This document shows positions 7,933 through 17,400 of a stretch of DNA of 64,000 nt, one piece after another. The notes under the pieces were generated by a model, which made no database searches, was not told the DNA's origin, and was given only the letters and a program-made list of their open reading frames with translations. Numbering within the stretch: position 1 is the stretch's first letter; each line of letters starts with the position of its first letter. The stretch is from Arachidicoccus sp. BS20 (GTDB lineage Bacteria > Bacteroidota > Bacteroidia > Chitinophagales > Chitinophagaceae). The position numbers and the translations under genes are program-made. The DNA is taken from contig NZ_CP015971.1 in the NCBI RefSeq assembly GCF_001659705.1, forward strand, positions 1,302,001 through 1,366,000. Direction: 5' to 3'.

Positions 7933-8719
7933 CCATTTCCAAATTTTTACCTTTGTTATTTCCGGCTCCCTGATGCTTATACTGTTTACAGCGGCATTTA
8001 CCAGCTTTGTATTTCTCTTCCGGCGACGGGCAACCCAACACCGGGAAGCACTTTACCGGTCAAACATCCACTGGGAACAGGTATTACTACAAACCCGGAA
8101 TGAAGTCCAGGAACAAGCGCTCCAATTTGTATCTATGGAAATGCACGACAATATCGGGCAGGTGCTCTGTATGGTGCACATGATGCTGAAAGACGCTCTC
8201 CGAAAACAACCATCCGGCGGAATACCGGAAGCGCTTATTGCGCAGTCTGCCGAACTGCTCAATCAAAGCATTGAAGACATCCGGAAACTCAGTTATATAT
8301 TCAGCGGAAAAATGGTGGAAGACACCAGCATCACAAATGCGCTGGAGACGGAGCTGTCCTATATTCAATCGCTTTACAAAATACCCTGCCGGTTTGTACA
8401 TTCAATCGACAAGTCCATATCTCTACCGGCGTCTAACCGGACATTACTACTCTTCCGCATTGCCCAGGAGGCATTGCAAAACGCCGTGAAACATTCACAG
8501 GCGACCGGGATTCAATGTACGCTGAACATGGACAGTCGCCGGCTGCAACTGAGCATCGAAGACAATGGCAGGGGCATGAATGTCTGCCGGACCGCCAAAG
8601 GCATGGGGCTGAAAAACATGAGGGAAAGGGCAATGTTGCTGAACGGGACGTTTGACATTATATCGGCGCCGGGACAGGGATGCCGCGTTGTGGTTTGTAT
8701 AGAGAATACCGGCGCCTGA
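7925..8719 (+). CDS. Sensor histidine kinase, HisKA_3 (NarX/DesK) type
   Basis: The 264-residue kinase has one N-terminal membrane helix (residues 8-33) and then a dimerisation/phosphoacceptor domain with MEMHDNIGQVL, where His74 is the predicted phosphorylated residue. A C-terminal ATPase domain follows, with the N box QEALQNAVKHS (Asn186), EDNGRGM (213-216) and GMGLKNMRERA (from 226). There is no periplasmic sensing domain, so the signal must come from a partner, perhaps the preceding membrane protein. The natural partner is the LuxR-type regulator at 9575. That pairing is inferred, because about 850 bases of repeats separate them. Confidence 0.9.
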   Translation: MHNHFQIFTFVISGSLMLILFTAAFTSFVFLFRRRATQHREALYRSNIHWEQVLLQTRNEVQEQALQFVSMEMHDNIGQVLCMVHMMLKDALRKQPSGGIPEALIAQSAELLNQSIEDIRKLSYIFSGKMVEDTSITNALETELSYIQSLYKIPCRFVHSIDKSISLPASNRTLLLFRIAQEALQNAVKHSQATGIQCTLNMDSRRLQLSIEDNGRGMNVCRTAKGMGLKNMRERAMLLNGTFDIISAPGQGCRVVVCIENTGA

Positions 8720-8890
8720 TAAGTTAGGAATTATGAACTGACCGGGATTATACGTTAATAGAAAAATGAAATAGATTTTATATACGACCCCTTCAGGGTC
8801 GAACAATTTTGTCATCAAATTTCTATTAAAATATCACCCCCTTCGGAGTGAAAACCAGCCTTCCGGATGCTCGTGGGGAGCGCGGAACAG

Positions 8891-9004
8891 GCGGGGAAGC
8901 GGGAATTAATTGATAATTAATAATTGAACGGAAGGAAAGAGGCTTTGTATTTATTGTTGAATTGCGGCATTGCTTTATTGCTGTTTGAGGTTTTTAACGG
9001 GAAG
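8891..9004. repeat. 114-base direct repeat, left copy
   Basis: This stretch is nearly identical to 9381-9494, including an ATTAATTGATAATTAATAATTG box and the ending TTTTTAACGGGAAG. The pair encloses a structured repeat (9092-9302). Between the kinase and this repeat, 8785-8801 forms a small hairpin (CGACCC-CTTCA-GGGTCG) that could help end the kinase transcript. Confidence 0.85.
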
Positions 9005-9091
9005 GCAAGGTCCGAATCCGAGGCTGTTTTTCTAAAAGAGATGCAGGATGATTAAAACAGTCGTGTTCTTTTTTCAAGGAGTTTTATATGT

Positions 9092-9302
9092 TTTCTTTTC
9101 TCTTGACAGAAAAGAAACAAAAGGTCAAGGCTGTATGGAATGGACTAAAAACAAATTCATTCGCCTAAAATCAAATAAACGCGCTTCGCTTGAACGGAAT
9201 TTGATTTTTACGGCTCATTTCATTTGTTTTACTCACGAAATTTAGAATGTCTTTTTGTGTTCGTGAATCTTCGATTTCTTAACGTTCATTTCCATAAGGC
9301 CG
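9092..9302 (+). repeat. Structured dispersed element, copy A
   Basis: This is one of four copies (with 11452-11613, 18332-18490 and 41934-42108). It opens with a CTTTTCT/AGAAAAG stem whose CTTGAC loop is complementary to GTCAAG just downstream. Three nested long-range helices follow. The outer pairs TATGGAATG with CATTTCCATA, the middle pairs ACAAAT with ATTTGT, and the inner pairs AAAATCAAAT with ATTTGATTTT. Copy A carries an extra TCACGAA...TTCGTGA hairpin in the right arm. No conserved reading frame is present. Confidence 0.75.
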
Positions 9303-9348
9303 GAAAAGCGGAGCCGCGGCAGAGCGGGTTGTTTTTGTTTCATTACTG

Positions 9349-9371
9349 GTTCGCGATTGCAAATCACGAAC
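9349..9371. repeat. Dispersed palindrome (TTCGnGATTGCAAATCnCGAA family)
   Basis: The imperfect palindrome GTTCGCGATTGCAAATCACG continues with AAC, giving arms of about ten bases. The same palindrome occurs in the array at 5511-6418 and at 11672, 12165 and 12193, with a related one at 52948. It is typical of REP-like intergenic repeats. Confidence 0.7.
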
Positions 9372-9380
9372 AGCGGGACA

Positions 9381-9494
9381 GCGGGGAACCGGGAATTAAT
9401 TGATAATTAATAATTGACCGGAAAGAAAGAGGCTTTGTATTTATTGTTGAATTGCGGCATTGCTTTATTGCTGTTTGAGGTTTTTAACGGGAAG
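9381..9494. repeat. 114-base direct repeat, right copy
   Basis: This is the right copy of the direct repeat described at 8891-9004, with only a few mismatches. It lies 80 bases before the response regulator gene and has no open frame of note. Confidence 0.85.
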
Positions 9495-9574
9495 ATGCAA
9501 ACAAGCTGTCTCACAGGGGAGGATAAGAGCCGCGGCAGTAAGGAAGTTTTATTTTACTCATAAAAATAACATAT

Positions 9575-10213
9575 ATGGAAACTATCATCAATGTAGGCAT
9601 TGCCGATGACCATCCGCTGGTTATCCGGGGATTGCAACAGATATTGTCAGATGCTGACGTGTTCCGCATTACGGTAACGGCATCCAACGGGAAGAATTTC
9701 ATTGAGCAACTAAGGAGTGTATCCCGCTTGTCGATGCCCGATATAGCCATTATAGACATTAATATGCCCGTCATGGACGGTTACGCAACCACACGGCGCC
9801 TTTGCGAGCTCTATCCCGATATGAAAGTTGTCGCACTATCCATGTACAATAATGACTATACCACCCTGAAGATGCTGCAAAGCGGTGCACGCGGATTTGT
9901 GAACAAGAATGCCGGTCCCGAAGAACTAATGGCTGTGCTCCACAGTATCGCAGAACACGGCTGCTTCTACCCGGCTGCCTGCCATCCGTCGCAAAACCGC
10001 AACAAAAAGGTTAAACTGACGGATAAAGAAATACAGTTTCTCCGTTATTGCTGCAAGGAGATGAACTATGTAGAAATTGCGGCGGCAATGTACCTGAGCG
10101 CCAATACCATTTATTCTTACCGGGACATCCTGTATAAGAAACTGAATGTAAAAACCAGAACGGGGCTCGCCGTATATGCACTGCAATCGGGGCTGGCACT
10201 GCCGTCTGCTTAG
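9575..10213 (+). CDS. LuxR/NarL-type response regulator
   Basis: The 212-residue regulator has a receiver domain (residues 5-122) with acidic DD at 11-12, phosphoacceptor Asp61 in IIDINMPVMDG and Lys111 in FVNKNAGP. A C-terminal LuxR-type helix-turn-helix follows (about 145-207: LTDKEIQFLRYCCKEMNYVE, then IYSYRDILYKKL). Such proteins pair with HisKA_3 kinases, matching the kinase at 7925. An AraC-type gene follows after 57 bases. Neighbouring targets could include the MauE/DUF6520/Sus genes downstream, but nothing in the sequence shows this directly. Confidence 0.92.
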   Translation: METIINVGIADDHPLVIRGLQQILSDADVFRITVTASNGKNFIEQLRSVSRLSMPDIAIIDINMPVMDGYATTRRLCELYPDMKVVALSMYNNDYTTLKMLQSGARGFVNKNAGPEELMAVLHSIAEHGCFYPAACHPSQNRNKKVKLTDKEIQFLRYCCKEMNYVEIAAAMYLSANTIYSYRDILYKKLNVKTRTGLAVYALQSGLALPSA

Positions 10214-10270
10214 ACAAGCGGCAGCGAACTGCCGGGCTATTGCCGGTTACAAATTTTATTATATACCACG

Positions 10271-11185
10271 ATGCAGGAGTATCTTTACAAGAGCCGACCT
10301 ATACAGCGAACTGCCGTACCACCGATGCTGCCGGGGGCTGTTTCCTTTACGGCTGCCGCTGCTTTCAACTACCCAAACGGGCAATGCGAGCAACAGTACT
10401 ACCCGGGCGATTACCTGTGCGCCGGCATAGACAGCTTTCGCAGCCGGGCATTTACGGAACTGCAACTAAGAAGCGACACCGACCTGCTCTTGTTTTTTTA
10501 TGTAACAGAAGGCAGCCTTCAAATCAGCCTTCCCAAACAGCCGGCTGTAACACTGCAGCCCAGGCAACACATGCCCCTACTCTTATCTATGACCCCGTTA
10601 AAACTACGCCTTGCACCCGGAAAGCTGCTGCTTTTTTATGCAGGCATGCCCGCTGTCTATGCAAAACAACTGCTGCCCGGATTAGACAATTATTGCGGGA
10701 AAAGCTACACGATTACCCCTGCCATCAAAAAACAACTGCACCGCCTGTGCAACAGCCGTCTAAGGGGCGAACGGTTACGGATTTTTCTTATTTCCGGGAT
10801 GCTGGAACTTACAGGACTATACCTTGCCGGACTTACCGAAACACAAGATTCCGACCGGGCGACCCGGTACCGCTTATCCATGGTAAAACAATATATCAAC
10901 GACCACCTGGCTGAGTCGCTGCCCCTGCCCCACCTTGCGCGCTTATATGCACAGAACGCGGCAAAGCTCAGGCGTGATTTTCTGGAACATGAACACATAC
11001 CCCTCCACCAATATATCAGCCAACAAAGACTGCGGCTTGCCGGCGCGCTTCTCGATACTACCCGCGAACCGGTACAATCCATTGCCTGGATGTGCGGGTT
11101 CGGCGACGTATCGGCGTTTTTCAAAGCGTTTAAAAAAGCCTATGACTGCACTCCCCTTGCCTACCGCCGGCGCCGCGGCAATTGA
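10271..11185 (+). CDS. AraC-family transcriptional regulator
   Basis: The 304-residue protein has an N-terminal ligand or effector region (about 1-190) that I do not recognise. A C-terminal AraC-type double helix-turn-helix covers about 200-300, with LPHLARLYAQNAAKLRRDF as the first helix-turn-helix and the typical VQSIAWMCGFGDVSAFFKAF then GCTPLAYR-like ending (here DCTPLAYRRRR) as the second. It follows the response regulator by 57 bases on the same strand and is probably in the same transcription unit. Its targets are not visible from sequence. Confidence 0.9.
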   Translation: MQEYLYKSRPIQRTAVPPMLPGAVSFTAAAAFNYPNGQCEQQYYPGDYLCAGIDSFRSRAFTELQLRSDTDLLLFFYVTEGSLQISLPKQPAVTLQPRQHMPLLLSMTPLKLRLAPGKLLLFYAGMPAVYAKQLLPGLDNYCGKSYTITPAIKKQLHRLCNSRLRGERLRIFLISGMLELTGLYLAGLTETQDSDRATRYRLSMVKQYINDHLAESLPLPHLARLYAQNAAKLRRDFLEHEHIPLHQYISQQRLRLAGALLDTTREPVQSIAWMCGFGDVSAFFKAFKKAYDCTPLAYRRRRGN

Positions 11186-11451
11186 TTTGCCGGTACTCCT
11201 GAATTTTTAACCTATTGATTTTCAATGTGAGACATTGGCAAATGGATGTTCCGGGCGATTTTTCGTGAAATTTTTGCCGGTCGAAAAAAAATCAAATTTG
11301 CCACTACCTGCCGAAAATACGCTTATAGCTTTGTACACGGAGATTAATTGATAATTAATAATTAGTAATTAATAATTAATAATTGACCAGAGCGAAAAAA
11401 AGGTAAAAATGATATCCTTTTTCCTTTCTTTTTTCAAGGGGTTTTATATGT

Positions 11452-11613
11452 TTTCTTTTCTCTTGACAGAAAAGAAATAAAAGGTCAAGCCTGTATGGAA
11501 TAAACTAAAAACAAATTCATTCGCCTAAAATCAAATAAACGCGCTTCGCTTGAACGGAATTTGATTTTTACGGCTCATTTCATTTGTTTTTTTAACGTTC
11601 ATTCCATAAGGCC
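11452..11613 (+). repeat. Structured dispersed element, copy B
   Basis: This second copy of the structured element is close in sequence to copy A but lacks A's extra hairpin. The outer helix TATGGAATAAAC with GTTCATTCCATA is almost perfect. It lies 150 bases before the MauE gene. The gap 11186-11760 otherwise holds an AT-rich tandem motif (ATTAATAATT, 11341-11385) and one dispersed palindrome at 11672-11694, with no gene. Confidence 0.75.
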
Positions 11614-11671
11614 GGGAACGTAGCCACAGCAGAGCGGATTGTTTTTGTTTCAACTGTGATGGTGTTTACGG

Positions 11672-11694
11672 GTTCGGGATTGCAAATCACGAAC
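11672..11694. repeat. Dispersed palindrome (TTCGnGATTGCAAATCnCGAA family)
   Basis: GTTCGGGATTGCAAATCACG plus AAC is the same palindrome as at 9349, followed by the same AGCGGG tail. It lies 66 bases before the MauE gene. Confidence 0.7.
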
Positions 11695-11760
11695 AGCGGG
11701 AGCAGGGAGGAGCTATAGCAGGGCGAAAAAATTGTGAATGACAAAATTAAATAACAGGTC

Positions 11761-12186
11761 ATGCGAAAGATAAATATTATGAATATCATCATCAGAATGC
11801 TTATTACCCTTTGGGCATACGCGGCGCTTAGCAAGCTGACGGCTTATGGCGTATTTCTTACAGCATTGAGAAAACAGCCGTTTCCGGAATGGTCAATCGT
11901 ACCGATATCCATGGTATTGCCTTTTACAGAGATTGTAACAGCAGCGATGCTGTTATATAGTACAACTGTACGGAAGGGCTTGATGCTGTCTTGTATATTG
12001 ATGTTCTTGTTTACGTTGTATATCATCCTTGCTATGGCACGAGTATTCGGGCATATTCCCTGCCCTTGTGCAGGCGTTATCGGACTGATGCCCTGGGGAG
12101 TACATCTTGTGTTTAATATTGTGTTTATGACCTGCAGCTTCACAGGGTTGTACCTGCATGGGCGGGTTCGCGGTTGCAAATCGTGA
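11761..12186 (+). CDS. MauE/DoxX-like redox-associated membrane protein
   Basis: The 141-residue protein has four hydrophobic segments. A CPC motif (Cys101, Cys103 in HIPCPCAGVIG) sits after the third, typical of MauE/DoxX-like proteins thought to take part in periplasmic disulfide exchange. It precedes a DUF6520 gene and faces a TlpA-SusC-SusD operon, a combination I have seen in other Bacteroidota. The last residues (RGCKS) and the stop codon are encoded within a dispersed palindrome, so the C-terminus has been altered by the repeat. It probably works with TlpA on thiols of imported or exported substrates; this is inference. Confidence 0.8.
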   Translation: MRKINIMNIIIRMLITLWAYAALSKLTAYGVFLTALRKQPFPEWSIVPISMVLPFTEIVTAAMLLYSTTVRKGLMLSCILMFLFTLYIILAMARVFGHIPCPCAGVIGLMPWGVHLVFNIVFMTCSFTGLYLHGRVRGCKS

Positions 12187-12216
12187 ACAGCAGGTTCGGG
12201 ATTGCAAATCCCGAAC
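12165..12216. repeat. Two adjacent dispersed palindromes at the MauE stop codon
   Basis: Two palindromes of the same family lie next to each other. The first (12165-12187) has a GTTCGCGGTTGCAAATCGTG core and supplies the stop codon of the MauE gene. The second (12193-12216) is perfect, with arms GTTCGGGATT and AATCCCGAAC. Further hairpins follow at 12261-12280 (GGTTCGTG/CACGAACC) and near 12290-12312 (ATGCTGA/TTCAGCAT). The gap to 12459 has no gene. Confidence 0.75.
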
Positions 12217-12459
12217 AGCGGAGGGAACAGCAGGCACATCACGACCAACTGCTTATTTATGGTTCGTGTCCCCACGAACCACGGCATCTGATGCTGAAAC
12301 AACTTCAGCATGACGAGCAAAGTGTTTAAAATATTATTCGCGAATAAACAGGCAAACGACCTAACGCCTGACAAGAAGCAGGTCTTATTGTTTAACCGCC
12401 GTTGCGACACTTAAAATCGAGTGCATGGCATTTTTTGTTCACTTTTAAATTTTATAAAC

Positions 12460-12861
12460 ATGACACAGTTAAAGAAAATCGCCCCTTTTGCTGCGATGGC
12501 AATGGGCGTAGTGCTGGCATTTACCACCAGCGCTTTTAAGCAGGCACATCATCCAAAAGGTGTGGATGATACATACACATTTGAATATGCACCTCCCGGT
12601 GGAACAGATTATTCCGCCGATGCCGTTCAGGATTTAGCGAACTGGCATTATAACGCAGCGCCTGCACCGTGTTTAGGCAACACTAAAGCGTGCAGCATTG
12701 AATTGCCGGGCGGCATGGGTTATGTGGATGGCGAGGGAACAACAAATCCTACTCTGGATTCCACTTTCAACATTACCGCTTCGGAAGCGGACGGAGTAGC
12801 TAAGGTTACTTCTACTTCAGCCGATGAAGACGGAGCCGTTATTTCCAATCAGGCAAATTAA
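12460..12861 (+). CDS. DUF6520-like small secreted protein
   Basis: The 133-residue product from ATG 12460 has a signal peptide (residues 1-26, ending TTSAFKQA), then a short mature chain with two cysteines (Cys71 and Cys78) in a PCLGNTKAC segment. This layout matches the DUF6520 group of small Bacteroidota exported proteins, although it is longer than most. It follows the MauE gene and is ended by a strong terminator. The cysteine pair beside a MauE gene and facing a TlpA gene suggests that its disulfide is a substrate of those redox proteins. Its function is unknown. An upstream GTG at 12421 is less likely because it would spoil the signal peptide. Confidence 0.7.
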   Translation: MTQLKKIAPFAAMAMGVVLAFTTSAFKQAHHPKGVDDTYTFEYAPPGGTDYSADAVQDLANWHYNAAPAPCLGNTKACSIELPGGMGYVDGEGTTNPTLDSTFNITASEADGVAKVTSTSADEDGAVISNQAN

Positions 12862-12889
12862 AACAATAATCCGGTTATTGTTTTAGAGC

Positions 12890-12924
12890 GAGGGTGCCTT
12901 AATTTTTAGGCACCCTCTTTTATC
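12890..12924 (+). terminator. Strong intrinsic terminator after DUF6520 gene
   Basis: A perfect ten-base stem GAGGGTGCCT / AGGCACCCTC (12890-12899 and 12908-12917) with an AT-rich loop is followed by TTTTAT. It separates the rightward MauE/DUF6520 unit from the leftward Sus operon. Confidence 0.9.
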
Positions 12925-12990
12925 CTAATGCACCGAGGATTACAATGTAATCTATCCTCGAAATCAACTTACATCCCTTTTCAGCCTCTT

Positions 12991-14391
12991 CTAATTTTGC
13001 GGCATTTTTGTAATATCAATCAAGCTTTGTGGAAGCGGCAACGCATAATAGTCAGCATTGGGCTGTAACGTGTAGGTCTGCCCATTTTCCACTCTTTGTA
13101 AAATTATATTCCTACTTTCCTTATTCAGCCTTTTAATATCCATCCATCTCATACCACGCATGACCAGCTCTTTTTTTCTCGCGTCCAAAATGGTATCAAG
13201 CAATGCACCGGGAGTTATACCTGCGGCAAGTGTATAAGTGCCTGCTGCATATCTTTTGCTCATAAGTGCAGTTACATCGTCTGTTGCTTTTTCTTTTTGC
13301 CCTATCCTAACAAAACATTCTGCTCGTGTAAGGTACATTTCATCGGTAGCAATACCTGAGAAAAAATAAACACTACCCCCATAACTTCCCTTAAATGAAT
13401 AATACCCGTCCGAAGATTTGGAATAATACGCCAGCTTCCTTAAATCATTTTCTTCGTAAGATTGATACAATATAGTATCCATTCTTGCGTGAATAGCAGT
13501 ATGATATAAATCGCTGTAACAAAGATTCATTTCCGTATAAAATACGGTTTCCTTATTAAACTGTGTAAAAGGATAGCTTGCGGATATGCTTCCATTAAGG
13601 TCTTCATTAGAATTATAGTCCATTAACTGATTGTTTAACTGTAAACAAGAATCGGCATACAGCAGTGCATCCTTATAATCTCTCATGGATAAATAACAAC
13701 GAGCTAAAAGCCCGTAAGCAGCACCTTTAGAGGGACGGAAAACGTGTTGCGGGTAATCCGGCAGAAGCGGTATCGCCGCTTTTGCATCGGCAATTACCTG
13801 TTCATAACATTGCCGGTTAGAAGCCCTTACTGAAGGTATATTAAAATCGGAAGTCAGCCGTAACGCAATCCCCAAATCTTTGTCGGCTGTTGTGCTGTCG
13901 TAAGCCTTTGCATAATCCCACAGCAGCCACAAGAAATTGTAGCTGCGAAAAAACAAAGCTGAACCTTTAACATTATTCCATGCATCGCTGTTTGATGAAG
14001 TTTTAGCGATGTCCTTTAATAAGTCCAAAGCCAGGTTTGCATTATATACCGGCTGATAACCGTATGCCCAGTCATTATTTATCCCATCTACCGGATAGAA
14101 TGACCAAATGTATTCATTGAGATCGATGGCGCTTACCGATGACAGAGCGTTATAATCCGATTGTTTCAGGAAGTATTCATCAGATGATGCTTCTCCAAAT
14201 GAGGACGTCCGTTGCTGGTTCATAATTGTTGCATCGTCAAGCAGGGCTTGTGCATCAACAAGCGTTGCCGGTACAACGAGCTTGCTGTTCGGTTTTTTGT
14301 CCAGAAATTTTTTACAGGAAAATAAAAAGCACGCTATCAACGGCAGGATAGCATATAAGACGAAGGTATTGTTTTTAAATAATCGTTTCAT
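12991..14391 (-). CDS. SusD/RagB-family lipoprotein
   Basis: The 466-residue protein from ATG 14391 has a lipoprotein signal with Cys26 (FLFSC) followed by KKFLDKKP, the usual start of mature SusD proteins. A helical TPR-like body follows, with YLTRAECFVRIGQKEKA and RKKELVMRGMRWMDIKRLN, the hallmark ELxxRGMRWxDIKR region of the RagB/SusD C-terminal domain. It would form the surface lid on the SusC channel encoded just upstream (17 bases between genes). The substrate is unknown; the TlpA and DUF6520 neighbours suggest something other than a plain sugar. Confidence 0.93.
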   Translation of the reverse strand: MKRLFKNNTFVLYAILPLIACFLFSCKKFLDKKPNSKLVVPATLVDAQALLDDATIMNQQRTSSFGEASSDEYFLKQSDYNALSSVSAIDLNEYIWSFYPVDGINNDWAYGYQPVYNANLALDLLKDIAKTSSNSDAWNNVKGSALFFRSYNFLWLLWDYAKAYDSTTADKDLGIALRLTSDFNIPSVRASNRQCYEQVIADAKAAIPLLPDYPQHVFRPSKGAAYGLLARCYLSMRDYKDALLYADSCLQLNNQLMDYNSNEDLNGSISASYPFTQFNKETVFYTEMNLCYSDLYHTAIHARMDTILYQSYEENDLRKLAYYSKSSDGYYSFKGSYGGSVYFFSGIATDEMYLTRAECFVRIGQKEKATDDVTALMSKRYAAGTYTLAAGITPGALLDTILDARKKELVMRGMRWMDIKRLNKESRNIILQRVENGQTYTLQPNADYYALPLPQSLIDITKMPQN

Positions 14392-14408
14392 TGCATATTT
14401 TTTTTGTA

Positions 14409-17400
14409 TTAAAAATTTGTTCTTAACCCTACCGTATACACTTTGGGATTCGGTGCACCGCCAATAGCATCCGGGTCGATATGGTCTTTGTTTGCCCGCC
14501 ATAGAATACCGAGATTAGCAGCATTGACATACAGATTGATGTTCCTGAATGGTAGTCGTGGATTATGTAGTGCAAAGGAATAAGACAGGTTCACAAACTG
14601 TAACCGAATGTGGTCGGCTTTAATTACATTAACTTCCGAGCCTGTATAAAAAGCTTCACGGTTAGAATTGAGCGGATATACAAAAGAAGGTACATTAGTT
14701 TTATGCTCATCGCCCGGCTGCTGCCAGCGCTTGTTGTAATCTATGTTCGCAATTCCATTATTAACAAGTGCTGTATAGGATATTGAAGGCTTGAACAAAT
14801 AATAGTGAAATTTGTAAATGATATTGAACGACAGTTCAAATCCCTTAAAAGCAAAAGTGTTCATGATTGAACCGAAATAATCCGGGCTTGCAGAGCCGAT
14901 ATATTTATAACTGCCCCTGTTGAGCGTATCCTGTAAGGTTGAATGTATTATTGCTGTATAATCTTCACTTAGCGTATCGTCCAGATAACCGCGTGGATTG
15001 CCTTGTGCGTCCAGACCACCCCATTTGTATGCCGCGATACCGTATAAGGGCTTGCCGATGATGGGCTGAATAATGTTGCCATGCCCAATAAATTTGGCAA
15101 TATTGGTGGCAGCATTCCCGTAATATTCAGTGGTTATAGCCCTGTTATAATTAAACAGAAAGTCTGTTGACCATTTGAGCTTCCTATCGAGATTTTCGGA
15201 ATGTAACACCACATCTACCCCCTGACCTTTCATGTCTGCAACGTTTGCCGTAATCGTTTCGTTTAATCCCCACGCCGTATAATCGTACGGCGTTTGCGCA
15301 TAGAGGTTTGTACCTCTTTTACGGTAATATTCCAAAGAGCCCCTAACGATATTTTTTGCCGATGCAAAATCAACTCTGAAATTGGTTTGATAGGAACGTT
15401 CCCAACTCAAATCGGGATTGTTGATGGAACTTATTTTTTCGATAACAAATCCCGTTTGCTTATTTACGCCTGTTCCACCAATGGGCAGCGCCGTTTTCGA
15501 CAAATCTACATTGCCGCTTACGCCGTAGGTAGCCGAGAATCTGAGGTAAGGCAGCCAATTGCTGCGATAAAATTTTTCTTTGGAAATTTCCCAGCCCAAA
15601 CCCGCAGACCAAAGCGGCTTCCACCTGTCATTGGTATTGGCACCGAAAACATTTGCGCCGTCCCGGCGCACGCTGCCCGATAAAATATACCGGTCTTTGT
15701 ATGTATAAGAAGCATTGGAAAAAAACGACACAAAGCGGTTATCCGTTTCCGGTAGCAGGGATGCCCCGCTCGGCAAATGGGAATTAGCGCCTGTGATAAA
15801 ATTGGGATAGGTGCCGGAAAAATCAAGCGAGGATGTAAATGTGGTAGGGTCTGCGTTATAGTTATAAAACGTTTCCCCGCTGGCATCCTGCGTCCACTCG
15901 TTGCGGACTTCCATACCTGCAATGGCATTGATGCGGTGTTTGCCGTTGAATGTCCTGTCAAAGCTCAACTGCCCGCGAAAGTTATACGCGTATAGCGATG
16001 CATAGCTTTTACTTAGTATGCCGCCCAGCGGAATGATATATTTGACCACGCCGGTTGCCCTGTTTAACTGGCTGTATGTGTTGATAAGATCCCGGGTATA
16101 ATAACTTGCGGTATCCGCAACAGAATTTGACATAGTATTTTGCCTTTGATACTGATACAGCAGTGATACGTTTAAGCCCTTGACGATGTGGTAATCCAAA
16201 CCGATGTGCGCCGTCAATTCTTCTACATTGGTCTTGGAAACATTGTGCTTGTAATCATCCAACGGATAATAATTCCAATCCAATAATTTGCCTGCGCCTG
16301 CCGTGTCGATATAATTGGTATTATACCTGTAGGGAACAGCTATAGATTCGCCATTGGGTCCCGCAATATTCAAGTACGGGACATAGAGATTGCCATTGAG
16401 CGTAGTAACATTGCTGTATGACGGAAGCCCGTCTTTACTCGTGGTATAGGTATAATACACGCCTGCGTTAATGCTCATATTTTTTATGGGACGATAGGTA
16501 TTCTCAAAACGCAGGTTCATACGGTTGTATTCGTTTTTCTGATTGCCGATGCTTTTATCATAGTCGCCGGAGACCAGCCATGCAATATTATTGCTGCCGC
16601 CACGCAGGTTGAGTGCATACTGTTGTGTTACTCCTTCGCGTTCGTAGTACTTCATGTATTGGGAACGGTTGTCGTTTTGCTTCATGGCATTAATTTGTGC
16701 TGCCGAATCTTCTGCGGAAATCAAGCCGTTCTGTTTCTCCTGAAATACCAATACGGCAGGCGGAATGGCAGGCTGCCCTTTGTTGGTAAGCAAGCTGTTG
16801 TAAAAACCCTGATTGTACAGGAACTGTTCCATGTCGATGTAATCCGAAGATGAAATCTGCGGCCGGTAAAATAAATCCGGCTTGCCCGTAAAAGTAATAT
16901 TGCTGTTAAAGTCAATCTTTGTCTTTTGGTTGAAATTCCCTTTCTTAGTCGTAATGACAATCACACCGTTGCCCGCTCTTGCGCCCCATATACTTGTTGC
17001 TGCCGCATCTTTGAGTACCGTAACACTTTCCACATCATTGGGATTGATGGTAGAAATATCCCCGCTGAAAATAAAATTGTCCACGACAATCAACGGGTCG
17101 AGCGGACCGTTAATGGTACTCAACCCTCGAATGGTAATGCCTGTGCCGTTTTGCGGGTTGGGATTGCTTTTGCCTACATTGACTAATAAACTACTGGTAA
17201 CGCCGTTGAGCCTGCTTAAAATATCCAGGCTTGATTGTTGGTTCAGCGTTTTGTTGTCGATGACTACATAAGAACCGTTGACTTCATTGGGTTTCAGCTT
17301 TTGGTAACCCGTATTAATGGCTACATCTTCCAACTGCGACGAGTCTTCCACCAGTACGATGTTTAAAAATACCGATGCATCGGTTATTTTAATTTTTTTC

